Assembly (NCBI GenBank): GCA_013399305.1
Contig: VXAI01000139.1
Location: forward strand, 2,142,598-2,206,597
Origin: Rostratula benghalensis
Lineage: Eukaryota > Chordata > Aves > Charadriiformes > Rostratulidae
Length of the DNA: 64,000 bases
Direction: 5' to 3'
Positions 1 to 11,167 of the stretch are shown piece after piece. Each line of letters begins with the position of its first letter. The stretch's first letter is position 1. Below the pieces are notes generated by a model. It was not told the DNA's origin. It ran no database searches and saw only the letters and a list, made by a program, of their open reading frames with translations. Both the position numbers and the translations under genes were made by a program.

Positions 1-228
1 CTTCAGTAGTAAGGACAGTAAACCCAGGCCAGAAGCTGGCTTCCCACTGAGCAGTCTTGCACACTTTCAAGTTATAGTTGATGTTTCATGTGTGGTGCAT
101 TTTCCTGTAGATACGTGGCCCTGCATCTTGGAAGGGTAGTGGGAACCCCAGAGAGGGTGATAAAACAACTTGTTCAATTCAGCCTCTAAAGCTGGGAGTT
201 TTAATTTGTTTTTTTTTCTCCTTTGCAG
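1..228 (+). other. SYNE2: SYNE2 last intron (3' part)
   Basis: Non-coding sequence ending in a strong polypyrimidine tract (about 205-224) and a CAG acceptor at 226-228, directly before the KASH exon. I see no further exon in these bases; the penultimate SYNE2 exon must lie left of the window. Confidence 0.8.
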
Positions 229-454
229 CAGTGAAAGCCATCCACAACCTGTTCAAACAATTCCTCGGTCTCCTTGTTTCTTTTACCGTGTATTACGAGC
301 AGCTTTACCTCTTCAGTTGTTCTTTCTGCTGCTGTTGCTCCTGGCATGCATGGTTCCATTTTCTGAGGAAGACTACAGTTGCACCCGGAGAAATAACTTT
401 GCCCATTCTTTCCATCCCATGCTGCGGTACATCAATGGGCCTCCACCAACTTAG
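229..454 (+). CDS. SYNE2: SYNE2 (nesprin-2) terminal exon, KASH domain
   Basis: C-terminal end of a giant nuclear-envelope spectrin-repeat protein; only the last exon is in the window. The translated exon gives a short basic and aromatic stretch (FFYRVLRAALPL), one Leu-rich membrane segment, then about 30 residues containing EEDYSC, MLRYINGPPPT and a TAG stop at 452-454. This is the KASH domain: the helix crosses the outer nuclear membrane and the luminal tail binds SUN proteins. Known family features are present: the terminal PPPT, which inserts into the SUN trimer, and the Cys in YSC, which can form a disulfide with SUN. The exon begins in the last base of a split codon after the acceptor at 226-228, and a second in-frame CAG at 229-231 could serve instead. 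The frame stays open left of the acceptor by chance. The next gene, ESR2, is on the opposite strand, tail to tail. SYNE1 is the main alternative, but the tail sequence and the ESR2 neighbour favour SYNE2. Confidence 0.95.
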
Positions 455-1295
455 AAAGCAGCCTCATGTTTATAGTTTCATTTCTCTGTTGCAGGGAATG
501 TGTTAAATTTCACATCTTAAAATACCTATCTTGACAAAATTTCAGCATTTTTGTAAGGAAAACAAACTTTTTTCTATAGATTTTTAAATTGTAAGCAACA
601 TACTTTATACTTTGATGCAATAGATACACTATTTTATAGGTGCAGTGCTCTTAAGCTTGTGAGGTGTGAGTTATTAGGTGCAGAAACTACATCACAGTCA
701 TCTTAAACACAGCAGTCTGTCTGGGTCGGTGTGGCAAACAAGCAGATGAAGAGGCACTTCGCCAAAAATGATTCTTGCACACACTTTGCATTACCTGTAT
801 CTTTTGGTACCTTAGTCACTTGGTGGAAAGAAAAAAAATCTACATCTTTTTGAGTCTTTGTTAGTGTATTTTACACATTAGCACATTCAGCAAAAGGATG
901 CACATTTATTTTGGTTCACGTGTAAGTGTTCTAGCGGCTAGGACTGCTGTGTTGTCTTTTTGTACTACCTTTGAAATAAGAAATTGTTGCATTGCATGGA
1001 AATGGTTTATAATGCACACATTTTCTAGATGAACATGATTATGTAGACTATCCCTGATGTATACAAATAATATAATGCCTTTTGTAATGAAGATATTTTT
1101 TTTTTGTTTTGTTTTTAACCTGCTGAATAGTGTACAGTATTCTTGGGAGAGAATTGTGTGGTTTTATAAGCTTCATCTTTAAAATGAAACTGACACTTGG
1201 GCAATGGCTAGAGAAACACTGTGTACAGTCCGTGTTGCTATTGCTTCTCGGTTGTACAGTTCCTGTACTGTCATTAAAATTCTGCCAATGTCTGC
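455..1295 (+). other. SYNE2: SYNE2 3' UTR (probable extent)
   Basis: AT-rich sequence without a convincing ORF follows the SYNE2 stop. No AATAAA occurs before 2875. The first good poly(A) candidate is ATTAAA at 1273-1278, followed about 30 bases later by a GT-rich stretch near 1306-1322. Further ATTAAA hexamers lie at 1960-1965 and 2497-2502, and AATAAA at 2875-2880, so the UTR could be longer. The end given is inferred. Confidence 0.45.
1273..1278 (+). terminator. SYNE2: Candidate SYNE2 poly(A) signal ATTAAA
   Basis: ATTAAA is the commonest variant poly(A) hexamer. A GT-rich run about 30 bases downstream fits a downstream element. The alternatives at 1960, 2497 and 2875 are not excluded. 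Confidence 0.4.
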
Positions 1296-4200
1296 AGGTA
1301 CTATCGGTGTTGGCGGTGATGGGCAGCCAGCCCTGTGTTCCAACAGTTGCTGACCCTTCCACTCTTGAGGAAGTGAACTTATTTGCATGCTAATGGAACA
1401 GTGTCGGAAGCAGTGTAGCCACCCTCTCGGGTGTCAGAGCGAGAGATGAAAAATCCAGAAGTGGAGCCTGTGTTTGGTGGCACAGATCCCTTCCTTTGCA
1501 ATGGACGGTCACTTCCTGGAGGAAGAATACAAAATCGAGCCAACTAATGCGTATTCCTAGTTTGAAATGCTCAGATATTCCACCCCCCCCCCGGCCCGGA
1601 AATGGTTTTCAAAACTAGGAGTTATGGCAGTGCTGGAGAGGGGGAAGAGCATGTGAAGGAGAGCCCAGTGTAATCGTAAGGGGTTTGGTTGAACACTACA
1701 AATTCTTGTGCTTGGTTGCAGTGTAAGTCACCCAGACATTGGCCAATTTCTGCCACACTTAACCTGTAGAAAAGGATTTGTGCTCAGCCCGTGCTAATTC
1801 TCACACCTTTTCTACACTTGCCACCTTCTGGCAGAGGGATTTGCGAAGCAAGTTGTTTTGCTTTCTTATGCTTAGAGAAAGACAGTCCCTGTAACAAACC
1901 AACAACTTCTTCCCAACCATGCTGGCAACCCCCCCCCCTCCATGGTTTATTTCCAGGCTATTAAACTGTACATTAACTGTGATGCAGTTAAGATTGCAAA
2001 AGCTGGCAACATGGTTTAGGAAAGGCAAAGCTTATAATTTGGCACTCTTTAGTAGTGGTACATCCACACTGTACGCTCAGATACGGGTGAAGGTACACCA
2101 GCTCCATCCTGAAATGTCTCAGCCTCGGTCTTGAGTAGCAGTGCCCAGGCTCCAGCCTGCGAAGGACACGTGGATCCAGCGGTGCTTCCAGACTATTGCC
2201 AAGGTGACTCATTTCATGGCTGCAGCTCTCAGAATAGCGCTGTATCCAAAGACAAAGGATGGATCCTGCCCGCCCCTCGCTGCACACAGGTACACATGCT
2301 CCCCCTCTCCCTCCGCCATCATTATTATGTATTTTGAAGCAATTACTTTCAGATGGAGCTCACTTAAGTTTCTCTCTCTGTAGAAGTCAGCCAACTCTAA
2401 CCATTATTTCATTGCCAGCTTGTCACAAATGCCCATGCAAACCTTTCTGCCAAGAACTAATAGTCAGTTGCTGACATGATACTCAGTTCTTCTGCCATTA
2501 AAGGAACCTAAGCAGGGGGAAAAGAATTTGAACAATGTTAAAAGGTCTAAAGAAAATTTCATAGCCTGCAATTTCCTTTCATTATGTACAGTTATATCAA
2601 ATTGTTGAGCTGATGTAATATATAAAATGAGGAGCTTTCATGAAATTATCTCAAAATGTCACAAAAAAAAAAAGTCTGGGAAAATAACTTAAATGTTTTT
2701 TCCCCAAAACCTATTTTAAATAGTTTTACTTCCAGTTGATTATAGCCACTGCACTCTAGGCTGACACTGAAGTCTGCTTCAAACAAGCCATTATATATAC
2801 CTACCAATTTCTTAATGTCATCATCTCATTCAGGACTGGGTTGTTAGAGTTCAGTGAAAGAAAAAAAAGATTAAAAATAAAGGAAAGACGGTGAGAGTAG
2901 CAGGGAGAGCAAGCACGCCTGCATGCGCCTTGCACATGCATTGTATGTAGGAGTAAAACCAGGCCAAAATCAGTTTGGAATTGAAGTCTTACTTTTTTGG
3001 CAGGGAGATGAGGCCTCAGTCTGTTTTCAACTATACCTGTGTCCGTCCCACCCCCTGGAAAATAGGCAACAGCAATTCTGCTAGCATGGGAAGCAGAGGA
3101 CAGCTAAATTTGCTGGTCTCTGAAACACCAAGGTGCAACCTACATCTTCTGTAGTGACTTGATTCTGGGAGACGCCCTAAGAACTGGAGTACCTGAGGAA
3201 GTCACTCAACCTGCAGCTTGTGGAGTGACTGCAGAGGTAAGGATGAGGCACAGATAGTGTGATCGTGCACTCATGAACCTAGGCTGAGCTCAGCTACAGA
3301 AGAGAACTGACAAAAAAAAGATGTATATTTAGGTTTCACGATGCAGGTTTATTCAACCACAAGAATCTACACCTAAATGCAAGGCACACCACTAACCAGG
3401 TACTGTGAGCACAGAGAGCTGAAGAGCAGCTGGGTGAATGGGAGGGCCTCAGGGAGAGAAGGGTCTCATAAGATACATAAAGCACTTTAAAAGGCACCAA
3501 CTTCAGACCTAAACCCTAAATTTCCATTGCAAACCTGCAGCGAGGGTGAAACATAGAAACTAAGCCTTCCTCTAAAGTGGGATTGGAGCAGAAGATTTTG
3601 GGGAAAGCGGGCGCAGGAAATGTGCAGCGACCACTGTTAATGGCTGTGCCAGCTTCTTAGGACGTGATGTTAACGAGAGAAGAAGGTTTTGTCTGTTTAG
3701 GCAATAGCACAAGAAGTTGGCATTTTTATGGCCCAGCAATCTTGTTTTCTTTGTGCACTCAAATTGAAGTCATTGATACCCAACAGCACATGAGGAGCGT
3801 AGGTGACTCCCACATGTGAAGGTGGAAAGAATTAAAAAATAGCCGCATCATAAATAAAACAAAGTCTGAGCTATGAAAGTGCACTATTTAATCTCCATAC
3901 TTCAGTTCAGTAGTAAAACTCTGAAAAAATAATATAGATAATATTTATTTTTCTGTATTTTAGCAATCCACTTGCTTTTCATATTCCCATTTCCAAAGGT
4001 CTCTTAAGGACCAGTTTAGACACTGGGTCAGCGCCACAACCGCATCCTTAAGTGCTCTGCTGAATCATTGTCTCGCAGGACATAAATAAGATCAAATGAT
4101 TTCTCCTGAGAGGAATGGTGACGACAGCAACAACATTTCCATGATTTCCAGCTCTGAGTGTATGGAGGGATCATGTGCATGGAGTCTAAACCTGGGCTGA

Positions 4201-4460
4201 GACTGAAAGCGGTTACCGTGGTGGTGTCTGTCCTTGGCTGTGCTTGTTTACAGCTGCCACGAAGAGAGGTTATAAACTACTCTGCCATCTAAGGAACTGG
4301 ACAGTATATCCTTAGATGTGAATAGTTATGTATCTGACCAGCTTTCAGCTCTATAAAACAGTGGTTCCTGTGGCAGGCCCTCAGACTGCACTCACTTTAA
4401 GGCACCTCAGACAAAGCCACGCAAATCTGTGCTTTCTGTGCCTCACGTAGGCACTTAGAC
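1296..4460. other. Intergenic or extended SYNE2 UTR
   Basis: Holds poly-C runs, the alternative poly(A) hexamers listed under the SYNE2 UTR and short open frames that overlap on both strands with no recognisable domain. I see no gene or clear mobile element here. Confidence 0.5.
1583..1592 (+). repeat. Poly-C run (10 C)
   Basis: Homopolymer C tract followed by GGCCCGG. A similar run begins near 1929 and a 13-C run lies at 8424-8436. All are non-coding and prone to sequencing length error. Confidence 0.9.
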
Positions 4461-5250
4461 AGAATGGTTTGGGTTGGAAGGCCTGCATCTCAAGCCTGTC
4501 CAGGTCCCTCTGGGCAGCTTCCTTTTCTCCCAGCTTGCCAACTGCACCACATAGCTTGGTGTCATAAGCAAATTTGCTGAGGGTGTGCTCAAGCCCACTG
4601 TCCCAACAAAGACGTTAAAGAGCACTGGTCCCAGTACTGACCCCTGAGGAATGATGCTTGTCACGTCACTTGGACATTGAGCCCTTGACTACAACACTTT
4701 GAGTGCAACCATCCTTACGCCTTATCCACTGAGTGGTCCATTCATCAAATCCCTGTGTCTCTGATTTAGAAGCAAGGATGTCATGCAGGACAGTGTCAAA
4801 TGCTTTGCACAAGTCCAGGCAGGTGATCTCAGTTGCTCTTCCCTTACTCATCCACACTGTTACCTCATTGTAGAAGGTCACCAAATGTATCAGTCATGTT
4901 AGCTGTCACCAATTGCCTCCTTATTTTCCATGTGCTTTAGCACAGTTTCCAGGAGGATCTGCTCCATGATCCTGCTGGGCACGGAGTTGAGACTGAGCGG
5001 CCTGTAGTTTTCAGGTCTTCCTTTTTTCCCTTTTTGAAAATGGGGATTACTTTTCCAGTCAGAAGGAACTTCACCAGACTGCCACAACTTTTTGCATATT
5101 GGCTTAGCAACTTTATCTACCAGTTCCCTCAGAACCCATGGATGATTTTCATCAGGTCCTATGGACTTACATATACTTTCAGCTTCCTTCATGGATCTCA
5201 AACCTGATCTTTTCCTACCATGGGCAGTTCTTTGTTCTCAAAGACCCTGC
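4461..5250 (-). mobile_element. Degenerate CR1 LINE fragment (reverse transcriptase)
   Basis: Read on the minus strand, three broken frames follow the order of the CR1 reverse transcriptase: a SIGPDENHP / VLRELVDKVAKP / WQSGEVPSDWK / ENYRPLSL segment (5201-4899), a RATEITCLDLCKAFDTVLHDIL / GFDEWTTQWI segment (4884-4666) and a PQGSVLGPVLFNVFV segment (4664-4455). The catalytic box, normally FADD in CR1, reads FAYD at 4572-4561. After RDLDRLE the sequence jumps straight to the CR1 3' terminal motif (on the + strand, AGAATGGTTTGGGTTGGAAGG at 4461-4481). The rest of ORF2 and most of the 3' UTR are therefore missing. Frameshifts and the altered catalytic residue make it a dead copy. The 5' limit is approximate. 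Confidence 0.9.
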
Positions 5251-5840
5251 TTTTGCCTTTTGCAACTTGAATGGTGTGGTTAGAGCCCTAGCCAAGAAGA
5301 TCAATTTTCCCCAGGTCTGGCAGGGACACAGATATTCCATCCCATGTGCTCCATGCCCAGTTTATCAAGTATTAGCATCCTGAGAGCAGCCAAGACATGA
5401 TTATTTTATCTTGGGGGTCATCTGTGTACTTTGCTGTAAACTTTACTGTGAACATTTGATAAAAGCACAATGAGCAGGAAAACTCCTTTCTAAGGCCACT
5501 TAATAATATTATGATTGAACAAGGAGTCTGTGTAACTAAGAGACAGGATAAATTTGAATATTAACCCACAATTCCACTTATGGAATTAATTCTTTCATTC
5601 TTACCTTTTGTTGTTATTTTTAACTCTAGCAGTGGACTGTGTTGTGCATGTTTTGTTTTTCCAAAAGCTCCTCTTCTATTTCTTCACTAACAACTCTACC
5701 TTCTTATTTCTTTTGGGGTTTTCTTTTTTACCTTGAAAAGTCTTCCAGCATGAAGTACCTTTTTTTGCCTTGTCATATCTGAGTACTTTGCTTTCTTTTC
5801 CTGTGCTCACAGCAGGTACAAAATGCACCTTTTTCAGAGA

Positions 5841-5937
5841 AGGGAAATGGAACCCACAGAGATTAAATCATTAGCCCCACTACATCTGTCACACAGCAGA
5901 AAATTGAGATCAGGACTCCTAAACCCAAGATTAGACC
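5841..5937 (+). repeat. MIR / CORE-SINE-like remnant
   Basis: The order of short blocks (GGGAAATGGAACCCACAGAG, ATTAAATCATTAGCCCC, TCACACAGCA, GGACTCCTAAACCCAAG) resembles the MIR core: a cacagagaggttaa part, a gcccaaggtcacacagc part, then a gggattcgaacccagg part. Highly diverged. The match is from memory of the consensus; a profile search would decide. Confidence 0.45.
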
Positions 5938-7183
5938 TTCATCAATTGAACAAATCACACCAGACAGTTAAGGTTCTGTGAGGTTCCACATGGTCCTATG
6001 TGGCACATGGTCCTGCCAGATGTTCAGTAAGGCCTGGCAGCTGGAGCTTTCAAGCTTTCAAAGATGCCTTGACTGAGCTGGCATTCCCCTGGAGTGCAGG
6101 CAACTTCAGATCTTCCTCTGCACAAGTTATTTTTGTTTTTCTTCATATATTACATTCTAGGTTGCTCTATAGGCTAAGTTTCTCCAGTGAGTTCAGAGGG
6201 TTTCCAAATGTGGCAAGGAAGGCTTGCCTCTAACCCAAGGAGGTGAGGGAAAAAGGATGAAGTAAGCTCCATTTATTTCTCTAGGCAAAAATGGGGAACA
6301 GAAAGCAATCTGCACATTCAAGCTCTCCAAGTGAGAAGACAATAACAAGAATTATAAAGGGAATTATCACCAACAGCACACACAAAGGAGCTCCCAAATC
6401 ATCCACTATGTGGCCTATTCAAGATCATATACGCTAATGTTTAAACAAAGAAGAGATTCTGGTTTACAATCAACAGGGATGACACTTAGCAGTTCTTTTG
6501 CTGATACTCTCAAAGGAGTATTAGTTGAGATAAAAGAGTTATACCTTGGGACTTAAACAGTAGCTATTACTGGAAAGAGAGAGAAGTCGGGTACAGATAA
6601 CAAAGGGTACAGATAAACAGACTGGCTGAGGCTGGAGAAAGAAATACCTGCAAGTGAAAGGAGTCTTAAGTTTTCCTTTTGATCTTTAGTACCATCCAAT
6701 ATAATTTTGTCTCTTTGTGAGCTCCAGTGACCCCCAGTGCTGTCATGTCTAAATGCCTTGCTGTTTTTTAGACATCCACTCTCAAAGAGCTCTTTTAAGA
6801 GAAGCGAACAGTGGTCCCACAATTAAAAAGCAGCAGTGAAGAAACACAAAAGGTAAAGCAATTTCCCTTATGTGACAAAGCAATGCACCAGTCACACAGG
6901 TTCATGTGGCAGAGATCAGCAATAAATGGAAGAGTAGTCTGCAGGGGATACTCGAGGGATATGTGCTACTAAGGAAGTGTATTACATCGTAGTGAGATGG
7001 CAATGACTGAGGAGAGCACGCAGACAGAAGCATATGCATGCTACCCATGGTCACTGATTGCGCTAAGATCTTGTTTCACACGCTCTTGGTTCACACTGAA
7101 CCCTTAGTACTGTAAATCTTTCAGGCTCAAAAATCATTAGACACAAAGCTGTTTCTTAGTGCTTGAAGATATGAATTTGAAAG

Positions 7184-7199
7184 TGACCTTTGTTGACCT
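7184..7199 (-). promoter_or_regulatory. Perfect DR4 nuclear-receptor motif
   Basis: On the minus strand, two exact AGGTCA half-sites are separated by four bases (ACAA). DR4 spacing is the preferred layout for thyroid hormone receptor and LXR heterodimers with RXR. It lies between the SYNE2 and ESR2 3' ends. The motif is directly visible; function is inferred. Confidence 0.5.
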
Positions 7200-9699
7200 G
7201 AGGGTTCACGTGCTTTGCCACAGGCCCTTGCGTAATAGCCCCCCTGGTGAATAGCTGCTTCTGCAGCAAATCCACTGTGCAGAGTAATGGGGATTAAATA
7301 CAATTCTGCATGTTTCAAAACCCATACACTTTTCAGGAGAAATTACGCATCACCCTAATCCCTGCACCCCTGTTTATGCCTGATCAGAAAGGGGAGTGCC
7401 AAATTGGCAGACTGATTCATATACCAAAAAAGAGCCTGCCTACAAGCACAGGTCATGATTTCTATACTTATTAGCTTCGACTGCCAGGGAATATTCTGAA
7501 TCCTCTGTAAGCACAGAAACAGTAAAAATATGTTAAGAGCAGCAAATAAAATTTGGCTTTTAGCCAATCTGTCAATATTGAAATTACTTGCCTCTAAAAT
7601 AGTGGATAAACCACTTGCTGTATAGGGTGATCCGAGGCATGATATGAACTTGTTGAAATTTAGTCATTTTGTGCCTGAAAACTTCACAGATCAGAAAGCA
7701 AAACATAAGCTTACATACAAGACAGATGTCACACTGACTTTCTATATAGTTACCTGCCTGCTGCCTTCTTTTATGCTTTGCAAAGTGGCTCATTCAAGAA
7801 GCCAGGGGAACAGGGTGAATTCCAGGGAGAATGACTTAAATCACTGTCAAAGTATGTCCTCCATATAAACACCAGTTTTTCTCTTCCATTTACAATAAAG
7901 ACAAAGTGTCTCCTGACATAAATTACATGAACTCAAGTCACCCCTTTCTTACTACAGACAAGAACAGCTTTTCCCCACAGGGATGATCATCAGAACCCAG
8001 CAAAAAAGCTTCACAAAGGCAGCAGCAGACTGCTAGCTTGCGTGGCTCCTTGATCCAAGCCAGTTGTGAAGGTGGCCAATCCTCTAGAAAGCACATGGGC
8101 AGTGTAACACCAGCAGTGGTGGATTCAGCAGACACTCAGGGACTCGCGGCAGCTCTCACTACAACCCATAGTGGTGCTACTGAGAGGAGTTGGCATTTTA
8201 CTCTTGCACTGGACTTGGAGGGGAGATGATGGGCAGCTCAGGGTACAGTTGGGGTGAAGCTGGCTTCTGTAGTCTGGCTGCTCAGGAAGATCTCCGAGTT
8301 GCCTTGCTGCACCCCAAACATCATCTCAGCAAGGAAGGATCTCACGGAGGCATTCATCAGCTGCAGATGGAAGGAGCGGTGGGAAGGCAGCACCTTCATG
8401 CTGTGGTGATGCAACTGAGGCATCCCCCCCCCCCCCAGGCACTCAGGTCATTCATGTTGAAACTGAAAAAGCCCTCTCCCCAACACCCTCAAGTATCTAA
8501 ACTGAAACACTGCGTGGCAGCTCTGCTCAGGGCTGGCAGAAACATGGATGTGCTCCACATCAGGAATGCAGCATCCAAGAGAGCCTGTAGAAGACAGACC
8601 CATGATAGACCCAACAACTCTTTCAAGAGACCGAGGTACCCTTGTCCAGTCATTTTGTCACACAGCTTCCTGCCTATAAACTGTACTGGTTTAGGGATGT
8701 GCACCTTCTCCTTATCCAAGTATGAACACAGCTATATTAATCCAAAGAGTCAACAGCTATTGGCTTTTGCCCGTTTTAAAACACTAGTAGCAACGTTTAA
8801 TAAAATTATGTTCAACAAGACAAAAAATCTGATAAATCACATAATTTTCCTAGTTGCACTGTGCTAGTAACAGCAAATATGAATCACAACATGTGGCACA
8901 AATCTGCAGCATTGCCCTTTTTTTACAAAGTCAATCCATCTAGAAGTTAATTTTACGACTTATACCCACTCTTTCCCATTTTCTTTTAAGAAGCTTGTTT
9001 CAAGATTGCACATAAATTCAGCACTTTTAAAACAAAGCAACCGAACAAAAAAAATGTAACATTTCTTTGAAAAACTGTATTAAACAAAAGATTACATAGG
9101 AGAAGGAGAATTAGAAAATGAACAATGCAACAGGAGTTGAGTCCAGAAGGTGCTCAAGCCCAAGAAACACTGAAACATACCTGTTTCACAGCAAAACTTC
9201 CCCCCAGAATGAAAGTACCAAAGAATTCCAGACTGTACTAACATTTTTTTCCCTTTTTTGTAGTAAATATTACACTTATTTAAAGGGCACTGCCATATTA
9301 CAGTTTCTTAAAAACAATAAAAAGGTAGCGCGTAAAAATTTAGACCAGCAGCAGCATCCAGTATAATACAAGATCAAAACAAGACAATAGATTTGTGTAA
9401 CTTGCTGAAAACTCTTAATGCTCCTCCTATAAAAAACATTGCCCTTGGCTTTAAAAACCACCAAGATAAAAGGTTTGACAAATATTCAAAGTATGCAAAT
9501 GACATACTAATCAAAATTCCTAATCCAGAAAATTTATTGGCTGAAGATAGACTTTTGGTGTGATCCCAATTTAATTTCTCCGTACCTGAAATGCCCAGAA
9601 CATATATGTATTACATTTAAACATACCCATCTAGAGCGATTGCAATTCTGGCTCACACCAAACTGCAATACTGGCAGTTGCCAGGAGCAGTGATGCTAT

Positions 9700-10977
9700 C
9701 CTGCTTGTCACAGAAGTCATTGGCCAGGCTATTTATTCTGGGTTTTTTTCCCTCAGTGCAGCTTAAAACACATGCAAAAATCAACACAACAGGGGGATTT
9801 AAACCCACATCTTGAGTGAAATTCAAACAAGTCATCAAACGTGCAATGCAAAAGAAGTCCCAGAACAAACCCATCATTCCCCTGCCCTTTGAGAGATCCT
9901 ATACAAGCTACGAAAACCACAGCATAAGGTGCCATGCGCTTTGAAAACAAGCAAGTAGCAAAGTTGAGGGCAGCAGGCAAAAGCAGGTCCCAGCTTAGGT
10001 TCCCTGCAAGATGGGTGCAAGAGGTTTCGGCTGAGAGGGACATTAATTCCACACATGAATCAAAAGGGGAGGGAAGATGGCTCGTTTCTAGCCAATTTCA
10101 CATGTCCTGATTAGCAGCACATATACAAATGCAAACAGTTAATATTCACAGAGTATCCTCTTGTACCTAAATATTATAATAGATTTAACATCATTAATAA
10201 ATATATAAAACAACATGTTAATCTCACAGACAAAACACATTTCAGAGATCAGCATTGAGTGAAATATCTAGGCATTTCGGTCGTTGTTTAAAGCACTGCA
10301 GAATTATACATAGATAATAATGTGAGTGTTAAGAACAGGCTCACACAACACAAATTTAAGCTTGGTTTAATGTTTCTGAAAAAGCTCTGAACTGGCCCTA
10401 GAAGCTGTTCTGAATGGCCTTCAAATAAAGGCTCTTGCAGCCATTGCATATTTAAGAAGAGAAGAAACTCCTTTACACTGTACATATCTCGGCACTTTAG
10501 AACAGCTGCAGACCAGGTATTCCCCAGGGACCAGCGCACACAGGTAAGCAGATCTGCCCCAAATGATCCTGCTCCACATTTCATACAACCTCATGCTGAA
10601 AGAGCAGATGTCTAGTCCGCGCTTAAAAGCCTTGGTCTGGAAGATTGAGACCTAGATACTGACTCTTACCCTGACAGACTTCTGTCATCTTAAACTAGGC
10701 TCTCATCTTTCTGTCTCAGTTCCCATGCCCCTAAAAAAGGGGAGGCAGCAATTCCCTCTCTTGCAGTACTGTTCTGAGGCATGATTTCATAAGGTGCTTT
10801 TGAAGAGTCTCAGAAAAGGCACTATAAAAGTGCAGCTATTACACTGTCAGAAACGTGGACAGAGGTGTGCATCCCACAAGCCTTTCCCGAGATACCAATG
10901 TGCAAATCTAGAAGAGATGAGGGTTTGCACTAGGCCACACTTCAGCAGCCACATCACATTTCCAGGTCTCAAGTGAA
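9700..10977 (-). other. ESR2: ESR2 3' UTR (probable extent)
   Basis: Sequence downstream of the ESR2 stop on the minus strand. Poly(A) hexamers read on that strand are ATTAAA at 10371-10366, AATAAA at 9737-9732 and AATAAA at 9538-9533. The 9737 site would give a UTR of about 1.25 kb. No recognisable coding exon overlaps it. The extent is uncertain. Confidence 0.4.
9732..9737 (-). terminator. ESR2: Candidate ESR2 poly(A) signal AATAAA
   Basis: Canonical hexamer on the minus strand and the first AATAAA after the ESR2 stop codon. A variant ATTAAA occurs earlier (10371-10366) and a second AATAAA later (9538-9533). Confidence 0.4.
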
Positions 10978-11167
10978 TTACTGGGCAACCCCATTTTGCA
11001 GACTGTCTCCAGTCTCCATTTGTTCTAGTGGGCCAAATTCAGGATGTGTGACCGGGGACTTTCTTTGGCCTCGGAGAGTATGCGCATTCAACATCTCCAG
11101 CAGCAAGTCATACACTGGGACCACATTTTTACACTTCATGCTCAGGAGATGTTCCATTCCCTTGTTA
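10978..11167 (-). CDS. ESR2: ESR2 coding exon 8 (AF-2 helix and C-terminus)
   Basis: Encodes Ser492 (split) [16 protein letters not shown], helix 12 [12 protein letters not shown], and an F region of about 32 residues ending NGVAQ; the TAA stop is at 10980-10978. His498 matches His475, which contacts the estradiol 17-hydroxyl. The F region is poorly conserved with mammals but opens [10 protein letters not shown]. Acceptor CACAG|T at 11169-11168. Confidence 0.97.

Larger units (their letters stand above)
5251..9700. other. Intergenic region between SYNE2 and ESR2
   Basis: Besides the SINE trace and the DR4 motif listed separately, it holds a 13-C tract at 8424-8436 and a 225-codon open frame at 8190-8867 (+) with no recognisable domain, which I treat as chance. 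I recognise no exon on either strand. Confidence 0.5.

Noticed and set aside
231..506. Second + frame over the SYNE2 KASH exon
   Set aside because: It is a shadow frame of the KASH coding frame, Cys/Trp-rich without homology.
8190..8867. Longest open frame in the window (225 codons, + strand)
   Set aside because: No recognisable domain, low-complexity composition, spans a 13-C run (8424-8436) where one length error would break it, and overlaps an antisense open frame. Treated as chance.
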